64,000 bases of DNA from Holophagae bacterium (GTDB taxonomy: Bacteria; Acidobacteriota; Holophagae; Acanthopleuribacterales; Acanthopleuribacteraceae). Both the position numbers and the translations under genes were made by a program. Below, one piece after another: positions 9,210-17,994 of the stretch (positions are counted from its first letter, which is position 1; each line of letters begins with the position of its first letter). A model generated the notes under the pieces. The model did no database searches, was not told the origin of the DNA, and saw only the letters and a program-made list of their open reading frames with translations. The stretch is from NCBI GenBank assembly GCA_029263455.1, contig JAJCXM010000001.1, forward strand, positions 124,001 through 188,000. Direction: 5' to 3'.

Positions 9210-9238
9210 AATGTAATGCCAAAAATTATTTCAGACAA
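9210..9238 (-). promoter_or_regulatory. Putative sigma70 promoter for the nitroreductase leader
   Basis: On the reverse strand TTGTCT (9233-9238) is separated by 17 nt from TACATT (9210-9215). Transcription would begin near 9203 and produce a leader of about 180 nt that contains the alternative hairpins and the terminator before the coding start. Confidence 0.35.
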
Positions 9239-9255
9239 AGTCTTCACGCTTTTTT

Positions 9256-9789
9256 TCAGAAAGCAATGAAAGGGAGCGAGCGCAAAACTCTCTCGCTTAA
9301 GAGTTTTAGCGACAAAACAAAATGGCCCGCAGCATCCCTAATCGACTCGTCATCATCGAGTACTTTGGCAGCTTCGCGGGCAGCCAGTGATAAATACGAA
9401 GCGACACTGTCTTGCTGCGCAGCCTGTTCCAAATGGCAGGCGATTTTTTCCTCTTCACCCGTGTGCACCCAGATCGAATGGGTAACTGGATCACCATAAA
9501 CCATAATATGCATGTAGTCTTGGTCGCGGATTTCTAATAACGGACGAGGTCCGTCCGGGCTCATTAAGGGCGACTGTACCACCGAAAACCTGTCCTTATC
9601 ATTCCAGAGACGCAGCTCCAAATCGGCGATCCCCGAGACGGCTGTCATTATTTCTTCTAATTCACCTTTGGCATATAAGGTGCCGTGACCTTCCGGACAC
9701 TGCCAGGCGTGAAAAACTTTGTACGATTTGTGCTGGAGCGTTGCTTCACATTCGGGACAAAGGCGTATCAGTGATTCCGTCTCTTCCAT
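9256..9789 (-). CDS. Zinc-ribbon protein of unknown function
   Basis: This 177-aa protein begins with a zinc-ribbon-like N-terminus: CPEC at residues 11-14 and CPEGH at about 31-35, the layout of TFIIB-type zinc fingers in bacterial small proteins. The remaining 140 residues have no family I recognise. They include a beta-rich stretch (LRLWNDKDRFSVVQSPLM) and a helical C-terminus rich in Ala, Asp and Glu. It is transcribed divergently from asnB; the two starts are about 100 bp apart across a candidate operator. It is upstream of the nitroreductase on the same strand, but a terminator separates them. Confidence 0.6.
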   Translation of the reverse strand: MEETESLIRLCPECEATLQHKSYKVFHAWQCPEGHGTLYAKGELEEIMTAVSGIADLELRLWNDKDRFSVVQSPLMSPDGPRPLLEIRDQDYMHIMVYGDPVTHSIWVHTGEEEKIACHLEQAAQQDSVASYLSLAAREAAKVLDDDESIRDAAGHFVLSLKLLSERVLRSLPFIAF

Positions 9790-9847
9790 TCGTCACCTCA
9801 CAAAACCTTGAGTCTCCACCATATCTGACCAGACCTTCCGCTGCAAG

Positions 9848-9871
9848 TGTGAGCTTGACCGAACGCTCACA
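9848..9871. promoter_or_regulatory. Inverted repeat in the asnB/zinc-ribbon divergent region
   Basis: TGTGAGC (9848-9854) and GCTCACA (9865-9871) form perfect 7-bp arms around a 10-nt spacer. The site ends 19 nt before the asnB start and lies 59 nt upstream of the zinc-ribbon gene. The arms resemble half-sites of LacI- or CRP-type operators, but the spacer does not match CRP (6 nt). Confidence 0.3.
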
Positions 9872-9890
9872 AACCAATAGATTGGCGGCT

Positions 9891-11780
9891 ATGTGTGGAA
9901 TCGCAGGAATCATTTCGATAAGACCAACTGCCGTACAAAAAGTAGAGAAAATGCTAGCGGCCATTCAGTATCGGGGACCAGATCACCTCGAAGCTCGTGC
10001 CTATAGCCTGAATGAGGACTTTCATATTACGGTTGGGCAAGTGAGGCTGGCCATATTGGACCCAAGTCCTGAAGCCAACCAGCCCTTTGAACTTGGCGAC
10101 CACTCCATTACTTTTAACGGCGAATTTTACAATTTCCGCGACCTACGACACGAATTAGAGAAACAGGGAGCTGCGTTCCGAACGACAAGTGACACCGAGG
10201 TTGCGCTTACACTGCTCGCGCAACAAGGTATCTCAGCCTTGGATCAACTGCACGGCATGTTCGCTGGTGTTTACGTGGATCGCAAACACGGAAGAGTGCA
10301 CCTGTTTCGAGATCGACTCGGCAAGAAGCCTCTATACCTCTACCAGCAAGGTGACGAGTTTCTGTTTGCCTCCGAACCACGCGCAATCTTGGCCGTCATA
10401 AACAGCTATCCAGCCATTGATGCGCTCTCGCTTTCGCAATACTTCATGCTCAGCTACATCCCAGGCGGATCCATTTTCAAGGGCATGACACAACTTGCCC
10501 CTGGCCATCGACTCGAGTGTCAATCTCCAAGTGATCGCAAAACCCAGCGCTGGTATCACCCCAACCCCGTGACTAACCCCAACGAAGAAGACCTAGAACC
10601 CCTATTCATGGATGCGGTCGCGAAACGCATGATATCGGATGTGCCACTGGGTGCGTTTCTTTCAGGGGGTTTAGACTCCTCGCTGGTCGTGGCGGCCATG
10701 TCTCGATTATCCAGCAAGAAAGTACATAGTTTCTCGGTCCGTTTCGCTGGACCTCAAGCGTTCGACGAATCTGTGTTTGCCCGTCAATTAGCCAGTCATT
10801 GCAACACCCAACACGACGAAATCACGCTTGACCCACAACGACTTTGTCATTTGGTACCACAGGTTCTGGACCATTTCGACGAACCTTTCGGTGATTCTTC
10901 GGCGGTACCCAGCTACCTCGTCGCGAGAGAAGCTCGACGGCATTTCACCGTCGCACTCAGTGGCGACGGCGCCGACGAAGTATTCGCCGGTTACCGCAAG
11001 TACCTTGGCGAATCCTACCTAAAACGGCTCGGCCCCTATTGGCTACGTCGACGACTGTTGAAACCGCTGGTAAAGTTTCTACCTAGTGGCCGAACTAATA
11101 AGCTGCTAGAGAACGCGCGGCGTATAAAACGACTGCTTGATGGCGATGCAGCAACGGCGGCCGAACGCCATGTTCGTTGGTTACATATGAGTCCCATCGA
11201 TTACGCGTCATTACTAGACCCCGTCCTTGCGCATCACCGCCCAGACATTGTGGCCGGTCTAGTTGAGAAACTTCCTAAGCACGCTTTGTTGAATGATCGT
11301 TTGAAATTCGATCAGGACATCGTGCTGGTTAACGATATGTTCGTCAAGATCGACCGCATGAGTATGAAAGCAAGTCTGGAACTGAGATCTCCTCTGGTCG
11401 ATCACCGCTTGGTCGAATTTGCCAATGGATTGCCCGCTAACCGCAAGTTAATGGGCTCGCATCGGAAACGAATATTGGTCGAACGCTTAGGACACATGCT
11501 ACCGTCATCCATTCTTAAGCGACCCAAATCTGGCTTTGAGATGCCCATCGGCGCGTGGCTCAGAAGCGACTTGAAGAGTTGGGCAGAAAAAGAGCTTTTT
11601 GATCACACGGAAACCGGTGAATGGGTGAATCGAACCGCGCTCAAAGAAATATGGCAGAGTCATCAATCAGGGCGTCATGACATGACCGAACCCATTTGGT
11701 ACCACCTAGTCTTCGCTCATTGGCTCGGTCGTTACCAGTCCCGCAAACTGCATTTGATGCCAGAGAGCGATCATGTCTGA
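9891..11780 (+). CDS. asnB: Asparagine synthase (glutamine-hydrolysing)
   Basis: This 629-aa class II glutamine amidotransferase makes asparagine or amidates a related carboxylate using ATP. The start is fixed by the nucleophile: ATG 9891 gives M-Cys2-GIAGI, because Cys must follow the removed Met. An in-frame upstream extension to 9741 is rejected. The N-terminal glutaminase has YRGPD, NGEFYNF and a TDTE-like SDTE. The synthetase domain has the PP-loop SGGLDSS (258-264) and SGDGADEVFAGY. The length matches the AsnB type found in exopolysaccharide loci. The next gene, a glycosyltransferase, overlaps it by 8 bp, so this copy may amidate a sugar or peptide in envelope synthesis. Confidence 0.92.
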   Translation: MCGIAGIISIRPTAVQKVEKMLAAIQYRGPDHLEARAYSLNEDFHITVGQVRLAILDPSPEANQPFELGDHSITFNGEFYNFRDLRHELEKQGAAFRTTSDTEVALTLLAQQGISALDQLHGMFAGVYVDRKHGRVHLFRDRLGKKPLYLYQQGDEFLFASEPRAILAVINSYPAIDALSLSQYFMLSYIPGGSIFKGMTQLAPGHRLECQSPSDRKTQRWYHPNPVTNPNEEDLEPLFMDAVAKRMISDVPLGAFLSGGLDSSLVVAAMSRLSSKKVHSFSVRFAGPQAFDESVFARQLASHCNTQHDEITLDPQRLCHLVPQVLDHFDEPFGDSSAVPSYLVAREARRHFTVALSGDGADEVFAGYRKYLGESYLKRLGPYWLRRRLLKPLVKFLPSGRTNKLLENARRIKRLLDGDAATAAERHVRWLHMSPIDYASLLDPVLAHHRPDIVAGLVEKLPKHALLNDRLKFDQDIVLVNDMFVKIDRMSMKASLELRSPLVDHRLVEFANGLPANRKLMGSHRKRILVERLGHMLPSSILKRPKSGFEMPIGAWLRSDLKSWAEKELFDHTETGEWVNRTALKEIWQSHQSGRHDMTEPIWYHLVFAHWLGRYQSRKLHLMPESDHV

Positions 11781-12945
11781 ACCGGTTCGCGTTCTACGGA
11801 TTCAATCGCGCATTTGCATTGGTGGGCCCGCATTAAATTCCATTTACCTCAGTGCACACATGAAAGCGCCCTTTCAAACGCTTCTCATTGGCGGCAGGCT
11901 AGAGCCCGGTGAATCGTCGCTGGAACCATTAGCTCACGAACTGGGCGTGGCCATTAAAGTGCTAGATGAAATGGGGCGCTCTGTTCATTGGTACGACGAC
12001 ATCAAAGCCCTAATGGCCTTGATCAAAGTCATTCGCTATTATCAACCACATATCGTTCACACCCATACGGCCAAAGCTGGCGCGCTGGGCCGGATTGCCG
12101 CGTTTATGTGTCGCGTCCCTATTCGCATCCACACGTTTCACGGCCACGTATTCGAAGGCTATTTCTCCCGTTTTGGGAATATGTTAGTGCGTGTCACCGA
12201 ACGAACACTTGCACACATGTCTACCGCTATCATCGCCATTTCTACCCGCCAAAGAAATGACCTGGTGGAGCGCTTTCGAATTGTCCACACAAGAAAGTGT
12301 CACATTGTGCGGCTGGGTTTTGATTTAGACAAGGTATCAAGAGGTCAAAGAGGACAATTCCGGGAATCGCTAGGTCTAAATGACGACGTGTTCTTGGCAG
12401 GAATCATTGCTCGCCTTGTCCCTATAAAAAATCATCGATTATTGTTAGAAGCCCTGGCCATTTGGCGCGTAGACACCAAGCTGACTTCATCCCAAATTCA
12501 GTTTCTCGTCATTGGAGATGGTGAGCTGCGACAAGAACTCGAAGACCTGTGCAAACAGCTCGATTTACAAAACTGGGTCCGATTCACGGGCTGGATTTCC
12601 GACATGCCTATGGTGTATGCCGACCTTGACCTCAACATTTTGGTTTCTAAGAATGAAGGCACGCCTGTCACTCTCATTGAAGGATTAAGTGTAGGCGTGC
12701 CCGTGCTTACCACCGATGTGGGAGGCATCAGAGACGTTTTGGACGACGATTGCGGGACCATTATCGCCGCGGATGCTGACGCTCAGACACTGGCCAGAGC
12801 CATTTCGAGTCGCGTGTATGAGTCATTTCGACTAGACGAAAATCAGCGTGCACGCATTCGCCAAGAATTTGGTGTAGAACGCTTGATTAGCGATATGCAG
12901 CATCTATACGCTAGACTCATCAACAAGGACCAAGTTAACCAATAG
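11773..12945 (+). CDS. Glycosyltransferase family 4
   Basis: This is a 390-aa GT-B fold retaining glycosyltransferase. The N-terminal domain has the HTHTAKAGALGR acceptor-side loop and HTFHGHVFEG. The C-terminal domain has IGDGELRQELE and the nucleotide-sugar motif SKNEGTPVTLIEGLSVGVPVLTTDVGG (E-x7-E pair near residue 300). HTHTAKAGALGR and TFHGHVFEGYFS resemble WbpY/EpsF-like enzymes of surface polysaccharide assembly. Its ATG lies inside the end of asnB (8-bp overlap), which strongly suggests translational coupling. The protein is cytoplasmic or peripheral to the inner membrane; the sugar donor is not determinable. Confidence 0.88.
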   Translation: MSEPVRVLRIQSRICIGGPALNSIYLSAHMKAPFQTLLIGGRLEPGESSLEPLAHELGVAIKVLDEMGRSVHWYDDIKALMALIKVIRYYQPHIVHTHTAKAGALGRIAAFMCRVPIRIHTFHGHVFEGYFSRFGNMLVRVTERTLAHMSTAIIAISTRQRNDLVERFRIVHTRKCHIVRLGFDLDKVSRGQRGQFRESLGLNDDVFLAGIIARLVPIKNHRLLLEALAIWRVDTKLTSSQIQFLVIGDGELRQELEDLCKQLDLQNWVRFTGWISDMPMVYADLDLNILVSKNEGTPVTLIEGLSVGVPVLTTDVGGIRDVLDDDCGTIIAADADAQTLARAISSRVYESFRLDENQRARIRQEFGVERLISDMQHLYARLINKDQVNQ

Positions 12946-12994
12946 TCCGGGTGGTTCGTTTCTCCGACTTGAACACTATCAACACGACGGTCTC

Positions 12995-13837
12995 ATGACG
13001 CCAATCAAGCAATCACACCTGACCATCAAAACACTTAGCTACAACATGCATAAGGGCCAATCCATTGGCAACATGCGTAATGTACTTAAGAAAATGAAGA
13101 CGGCCATTCGCGACATCCAGGCAGACCTGGTGTTTCTACAGGAAGTCAGAGGTTTGGATAAGGATCAGAGAAGCAACGCCAAATCTTCACAGTTCGAATA
13201 TTTGGCAGACAGTATTTGGCACCACTATGCCTACGGCAAAAATGCGGTTACAGATCGCGGACATCATGGCAATGCGATTTTGAGTAAGTATCCTTTTGTT
13301 TCTTGGGAGAACGTGGACATTTCAACCAATCAGCTTGAACGGCGCGGCCTACTCCATGGTGTTATTCGAGTCCCAAACACAAACGTGCAAGTGCATCTTC
13401 TATGTCTGCACCTCAATTTGTTAGAAGGTGGCAGAAGTAAGCAGATCAATCGGCTTTGTGATCGCATTGACATGGTCGTGCCTCACGATCAACCCCTCAT
13501 AATTGGCGGCGATTTCAACGACTGGCGGCAACGAATCTCAGACGTGTTACATCAAAGACTAGGGGTTCGCGAGGCTCACCTTGACGTCCACGACGACCAC
13601 GCCCGTACATTTCCCAGTTGGATGCCCCTGCTCAAACTAGATCGTGTTTATTATCGCGGATTCATCGCAAGAACAGCTTCGTCACTATGCGGTCAACCCT
13701 GGAGGGCCTTGTCCGATCATGCAGCCTATTTTGCCGAACTAGAACTGGTCATTCCCACGCCGTCGTTGAAGCCTGACAGTAAACCTGCAATGTTAGCTAA
13801 CGATTCGGTTTCAATAAAACGCAAGTTAATGATGTAA
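12995..13837 (+). CDS. Endonuclease/exonuclease/phosphatase (EEP) family protein
   Basis: This 280-aa DNase I-like phosphoesterase shows the metal and catalytic motifs of the superfamily in order: YNMHKG (about 17-22), LQEVRG (Glu metal ligand, about 48), HLNLL (catalytic His), GGDFNDWR (Asp/Asn pair, about 172) and SDHAAY near the end. It resembles the YbhP-type proteins that often sit by cardiolipin synthase. Substrates in the superfamily range from DNA to phospholipids and inositol phosphates, so the reaction is not assignable. It has no signal peptide. It follows asnB and the GT4 gene by 49 bp in the same direction. Confidence 0.82.
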   Translation: MTPIKQSHLTIKTLSYNMHKGQSIGNMRNVLKKMKTAIRDIQADLVFLQEVRGLDKDQRSNAKSSQFEYLADSIWHHYAYGKNAVTDRGHHGNAILSKYPFVSWENVDISTNQLERRGLLHGVIRVPNTNVQVHLLCLHLNLLEGGRSKQINRLCDRIDMVVPHDQPLIIGGDFNDWRQRISDVLHQRLGVREAHLDVHDDHARTFPSWMPLLKLDRVYYRGFIARTASSLCGQPWRALSDHAAYFAELELVIPTPSLKPDSKPAMLANDSVSIKRKLMM

Positions 13838-13845
13838 TCTGAAAG

Positions 13846-14778
13846 TCAAAAGGACGTTTCGAAGACGTCCGTGCCCAGGTACTTAAGACCTGAGTCCACC
13901 ATCAAGGTCACGACTTTAGCCTGCGGGCCCAATTTCATCCCAAGCTGAATCGCTGCAAGCACATTCGCGCCCGAAGAGGTACCTGCAAAGAGGCCTTCTT
14001 CTCGAGCCAATCGTCGAGCCATTGCCTTTGCATCGTCGGTAGCGATTGCCACGACCTCATCAACCAAGCTCGCATCCCACAATGGCGGTTTATAACCAAT
14101 ACCGACGCCCTCAATCTTGTGAGGACCCGGCGATTGGCCCAACAAGACAGACGATTCTGCCGGCTCAACGCAACATATCCTTATTTTGGGGTTATAGTCT
14201 TTTAATACGGTCGCGACACCTCTAGAGGAAGCGGCCGTGCCAACACACTGTACAAACGCGTCGACCTCACCACGCGTTTGCTGCCAAATTTCCTCTGCTA
14301 ACGGGTAATAGCCGCTAATGCTATCAACATTATTGAGTTGGTCCGTCCAATAGGTACGTGGTAGGTGACTTAATCGACGAGCAACCTCAATCATCTCAAG
14401 AATTAGTTTCTTGGTTGTACGTCCTCCTTCACTGGCAACCAATGTCAGTTGCGCGCCATAAGCGGCCATCTGGCGTAACTTATCCTGACTAAAGGCATCG
14501 GACGTCACTATGTGCAGTCCGTAACCCTTGGCGACACAAATTAGTGCTAACGAGATCCCTGTACTTCCACCCGTGTATTCAACGATGGTATCACCGGGAT
14601 TCAGGCGACCATCTAACTCGGCTCCCTGGATCATGGCCTGTGCCATTCGATCCTTCATGCTGCCGGTTGGATTCTCCCACTCCAACTTAACCCAAACTTC
14701 GGCACATCCCGCAGGAACCACTTTACGCAACGGCAGCAAAGTTGTATTTCCAATTGCCTGTAAAACGTCGCCTTCCAT
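13846..14778 (-). CDS. PLP-dependent cysteine synthase family protein
   Basis: This 310-aa fold-type II PLP enzyme is similar to O-acetylserine sulfhydrylase/cystathionine beta-synthase. The PLP lysine is Lys42 in NPTGSMKDRM. The substrate and phosphate loops are TGGSTGISLA (about 70) and GTSSGANV near 270, and VDSGLKYLGTDVF is the family C-terminus. It is close to CysK/CysM in length, with the typical QLNN...YY region. OAS or O-phosphoserine use cannot be separated by eye. A small hairpin (GGACGT/ACGTCC) lies over the last codons. It is convergent with the EEP gene. Confidence 0.88.
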   Translation of the reverse strand: MEGDVLQAIGNTTLLPLRKVVPAGCAEVWVKLEWENPTGSMKDRMAQAMIQGAELDGRLNPGDTIVEYTGGSTGISLALICVAKGYGLHIVTSDAFSQDKLRQMAAYGAQLTLVASEGGRTTKKLILEMIEVARRLSHLPRTYWTDQLNNVDSISGYYPLAEEIWQQTRGEVDAFVQCVGTAASSRGVATVLKDYNPKIRICCVEPAESSVLLGQSPGPHKIEGVGIGYKPPLWDASLVDEVVAIATDDAKAMARRLAREEGLFAGTSSGANVLAAIQLGMKLGPQAKVVTLMVDSGLKYLGTDVFETSF

Positions 14779-14880
14779 GCGCTCTTCCCTCTTCTTACGA
14801 CAATAATATTTTCGCTTAGCTTACACCCGGGCTCATCACTTGATGGTGTTTAAGATTTTACGGGAAACAAACGAAAAGGG

Positions 14881-15861
14881 TCAGCAACCAAGCTGTTTGG
14901 CCGCTTCATCGACGGCGGCTGTGATGGCATAATCGAGCCAACGTTTTGTGCCCAACGGCGTTTTTACACCACTTAGATAGCCCATATGACCCCCAAAGCG
15001 TTCCAAATGGAAATGAACACAAGCGGCTGGTTCGGCCTGGCGATAACTATGTATGGGCACCATGGGATCGTCTTCAGCGGTCATCATGAAGGTGGGTATC
15101 TTAATTTCCGACAGCCATGGCCCAGCAGAACAGGTTTCGTAATAGTCTTCACGGTCTCGAAATCCGCCAGCCGGAGCGGTGTAAATATTGTCGAAATCGC
15201 GTAACGTCATTCTTAAGGGGAAATGGGTGATATGGTCAGTAAGGCCTGCCTGCTCACGCCCACGCACCGACTTTTTGCAGAGTCGTGCAAAACGAATGTC
15301 ATATAGTCGATTGATGCCTTGTTCAAGTTCTCGAGCACATAGTCCTAAGTTGATCGGCGCATTAACACTAATGGCCGCGTCGGGAAAACATGTTCCGCCT
15401 TTTCCGAGCAAGAGCAGTAGCGCGTTTCCACTCAGCGAAAAGCCAATAACGATATGGGCCATTGAGGGCCACTTATTACGCGCAAACTTCAATACAGAGG
15501 CAAGATCATCTGAACGACCTGAGTGATAGGGTTGGCGTGCTTTGTCGATGCCTACACCGCAGCCGCGATGATTACCGCGCAAAACATAATATCCGCGTTG
15601 CAACAACCAATGGCTTGCGCGCTTCACATAGCCCGATTCGGCATGCCCTCCCAAACCATGCCATATATGGACCATCAGCGGTCGACTTCCTTCATGGACA
15701 ACAACCGTGATTCTGTCGCCATCGCCCAAGTCTACATCCGTAGGTAATCCCTGCTCTTCTGGACCTTGAGACGGCATAAAACTGCCCAAAATCGTTTGTG
15801 CATGCGCATGACTAAGTAGCGGATGGGGTTTACAAGGCTGAAGTTCTGGCCAATTGAACAT
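14881..15861 (-). CDS. Alpha/beta hydrolase, YheT-like
   Basis: This 326-aa hydrolase of the YheT/ABHD1-3 branch starts with the family's PHPLLSHAHAQTILG segment. The nucleophile elbow is GFSLSGN, the oxyanion region is HGLGG, and the catalytic acid and His lie in TAEDDPMVP and GGHMGYL. The RGNHRGCG motif is also diagnostic. Members are esterases or lipases acting on medium-chain or phospholipid substrates; the physiological role of YheT is unresolved. It transcribes away from mtnA, with about 80 bp between the starts. Confidence 0.88.
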   Translation of the reverse strand: MFNWPELQPCKPHPLLSHAHAQTILGSFMPSQGPEEQGLPTDVDLGDGDRITVVVHEGSRPLMVHIWHGLGGHAESGYVKRASHWLLQRGYYVLRGNHRGCGVGIDKARQPYHSGRSDDLASVLKFARNKWPSMAHIVIGFSLSGNALLLLLGKGGTCFPDAAISVNAPINLGLCARELEQGINRLYDIRFARLCKKSVRGREQAGLTDHITHFPLRMTLRDFDNIYTAPAGGFRDREDYYETCSAGPWLSEIKIPTFMMTAEDDPMVPIHSYRQAEPAACVHFHLERFGGHMGYLSGVKTPLGTKRWLDYAITAAVDEAAKQLGC

Positions 15862-15942
15862 CCGCTCACCTTAGCCGCATCACATCTTAAATTCAATGGC
15901 GTGACGGTGTTAAGATGACGGATCAAATAATTGAGGTGGGTG

Positions 15943-16935
15943 ATGGTAGACGCGATCATATGGAAGGGCTCCCATTTGGAACTCTTGGACCAACGTGTAT
16001 TACCTTTCGAAGAAAGCTACGTACGTTGCCATACAGCCCAGGAGACTGCACACGCCATTCGCGACATGGTCGTCCGAGGGGCACCTGCGATTGGCGTGAC
16101 GGCCGCTTACGGCATCGTCTTGGCGCTAAAGAATGATTCGTCTGAGTCATCCTTTCTTGAGGCCTGCGAGGTATTGGGCGCGTCCCGTCCAACAGCCGTT
16201 AACCTGTTTGATGCCATCGCATTAATGCGCACTCTACTGTCGCCATTTGACAGCGGTCAAGCCGCCGCCACAGCCGAACAAGTTGCGATCAAATACCATC
16301 GCGATGATCAGAACAAGAATCGTGAGATTGGTCGCCACGGTGCAGGATTTCTGACTGGCCAACGCAGGGTCCTTACTCATTGCAATACTGGTTCGTTAGC
16401 CACCGCAGGTTGGGGAACCGCACTGGGTATCGTCCGCCAATTGCATGCTGAAGGACGATTGGTAGAAGTTGTTGCTGACGAAACCAGACCCTATCTCCAA
16501 GGAGCACGTTTAACCGTTTGGGAATGCGAAAAGGATCAGATTCCTGTCAAACTGGTGACCGACGGTATGGGTGGCTATTTGATGACTCATAAGATGGTTG
16601 ATTGTGTCATCGTCGGAGCAGACCGGATCGCCGCCAACGGCGATGCGGCCAATAAGATCGGTACTTTCATGCTCGCCCTGGCCGCCAAACATCACGGCCT
16701 TCCCTTTATCGTCGCTGCACCAACAACAACCATCGACTTAAACACACCTGACGGTTCCAAAATACCCATCGAACAGCGACCTTCGTCGGAGGTGACACAC
16801 GTACGTGGGCAGACGATTACCGGAAAAACAACGGAGGTCTATAATCCGGCCTTTGACGTCACGCCTGCGGCGCTAATTAGCGCCATCGTCACCGAAAACG
16901 GGGTTCACACCTTTCCTTACCATTTCGGCGAGTAA
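15943..16935 (+). CDS. mtnA: S-methyl-5-thioribose-1-phosphate isomerase
   Basis: This 330-aa enzyme isomerises methylthioribose-1-phosphate to methylthioribulose-1-phosphate in the methionine salvage pathway. Recognised blocks are RGAPAIGVTAAYGIVLA, HCNTGSLATAGWGTALG (catalytic Cys region), DETRPYLQGARLT and VIVGADRIAANGDAANKIGT (catalytic Asp). The longer frame begins with TTG 15931; ATG 15943 is chosen because GAGGTGGG lies just ahead of it and it gives the family's usual N-terminus. Other salvage genes (mtnP, mtnB, mtnK) are not in the window. sfsA follows 3 bp after its stop. Confidence 0.93.
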   Translation: MVDAIIWKGSHLELLDQRVLPFEESYVRCHTAQETAHAIRDMVVRGAPAIGVTAAYGIVLALKNDSSESSFLEACEVLGASRPTAVNLFDAIALMRTLLSPFDSGQAAATAEQVAIKYHRDDQNKNREIGRHGAGFLTGQRRVLTHCNTGSLATAGWGTALGIVRQLHAEGRLVEVVADETRPYLQGARLTVWECEKDQIPVKLVTDGMGGYLMTHKMVDCVIVGADRIAANGDAANKIGTFMLALAAKHHGLPFIVAAPTTTIDLNTPDGSKIPIEQRPSSEVTHVRGQTITGKTTEVYNPAFDVTPAALISAIVTENGVHTFPYHFGE

Positions 16936-16938
16936 GGT

Positions 16939-17652
16939 TTGAAATGGCCAGGTCCGGTAATCGAAACGACATTCTTAAGGCGCTACAAACGCTTCTTCGC
17001 TGATTTCGACCATGACAGTCAAGTCATTACGGCCCACTGCGCCAACACAGGCAGCATGTCCACTTGCTTGAAGCCCGGTGCGCGCTGCCTCTTGACCCAC
17101 CATCCCGACCCTAAACGAAAACTGGCTTACAGTTGGCAGGCTATTGAGATGGACGACGGCTGGGTTGGCGTCAACACGGCTGTGCCCAATTCGCTGGTAA
17201 GAGAGGCGATTGAGCGAGGTGTTGTCGAAGAATTGTCTGGCTATTTGGATATTAAAGGTGAAGTAAAAATCAACGCGAAATCGAGACTAGACCTGATGTT
17301 GAGCCGTGGCGACGAACGTATCTATGTGGAAGTTAAGAACGCGACTTTGCAGGTCGGACCCACATTGGCCGCGTTCCCGGACTCGGTAACTAGTCGTGGA
17401 CAAAAACACATCCAGGAACTCATCGAATTGAAGGCTCAGGGCCATCGAGCTGTCCTATTCTTTTGTGTCCAACGATGTGCAGCCCGTCGCATGCGGCCCG
17501 CAGACGAGATTGATCCGGCCTACGGGAAACTGCTGCGTCAGGCAGTCGAACAAGGCGTCGAGGTCTTGGCCTATCGAGCAGAAATCGATTCGATCGGCGT
17601 TAATTTGGTTGCCAGAATCCCTGTTGAGCTTGACCCAATCTGCGCTTCGTGA
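16939..17652 (+). CDS. sfsA: SfsA family protein
   Basis: This 237-aa protein matches SfsA, named sugar fermentation stimulation protein in E. coli, with an OB-fold-like N-terminus and a nuclease-like C-terminus. Family blocks include RRYKRFFADF at the start, HCANTGSMSTCLKPG, RKLAYSWQAIE and VEVKNATL followed by FPDSVTSRGQKHIQEL. The start is TTG 16939, since no in-frame ATG gives the family N-terminus. It lies 3 bp after mtnA and is almost certainly co-transcribed with it. The true biochemical role of SfsA is unresolved; the VEVKN motif looks nuclease-like. Confidence 0.93.
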   Translation: MKWPGPVIETTFLRRYKRFFADFDHDSQVITAHCANTGSMSTCLKPGARCLLTHHPDPKRKLAYSWQAIEMDDGWVGVNTAVPNSLVREAIERGVVEELSGYLDIKGEVKINAKSRLDLMLSRGDERIYVEVKNATLQVGPTLAAFPDSVTSRGQKHIQELIELKAQGHRAVLFFCVQRCAARRMRPADEIDPAYGKLLRQAVEQGVEVLAYRAEIDSIGVNLVARIPVELDPICAS

Positions 17653-17670
17653 TATCTCTATGCGCGTTGT

Positions 17671-17757
17671 GCCGATGTGGTGAAATTGGTAGACGCACTG
17701 GATTCAAAATCCAGCGGGGGCGACCCCGTCTCGGTTCGATTCCGAGCATCGGCACCA
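17671..17757 (+). tRNA. tRNA-Leu (anticodon CAA)
   Basis: This is an 87-nt class II tRNA with the CCA encoded. The acceptor stem GCCGATG pairs with CATCGGC. The anticodon stem CTGGA/TCCAG encloses the loop TTCAAAA, with CAA at positions 34-36. A long variable arm (CGGGGGCGACCCCG) is typical of leucine tRNAs. The T arm carries GGTTCGATTCC. It sits 18 bp after sfsA. Confidence 0.96.
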
Positions 17758-17994
17758 ACTAAGTCTGATCAAACAAAATAAAGACGCCCGTCAGTCTAAT
17801 AGGTTCGTATCGACGCCTTTCGCGCGATTTTCCAGTTAGAGCCAATTGGACAAGCATAGGACAAGGGAGATGTCGTTAGGCCTGCGAGCTAAGTGACGAA
17901 TGCCAAATCAAGGTTCATTCGAGGTGCCATTGGCGTTAAGATTGATATCACCTTTCGGCATACCATTACAGTTCAATTTTTTAGGGCCTGAAAA

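Noticed and set aside
9848-9871. A CRP binding site near asnB.
   Set aside because: The half-sites resemble TGTGA/TCACA, but the spacer between them is 14 nt instead of the required 6.
17671-17994. tRNA-Leu as an attachment site for an integrated element.
   Set aside because: No integrase gene and no repeat of the tRNA 3' end were seen in the following sequence.
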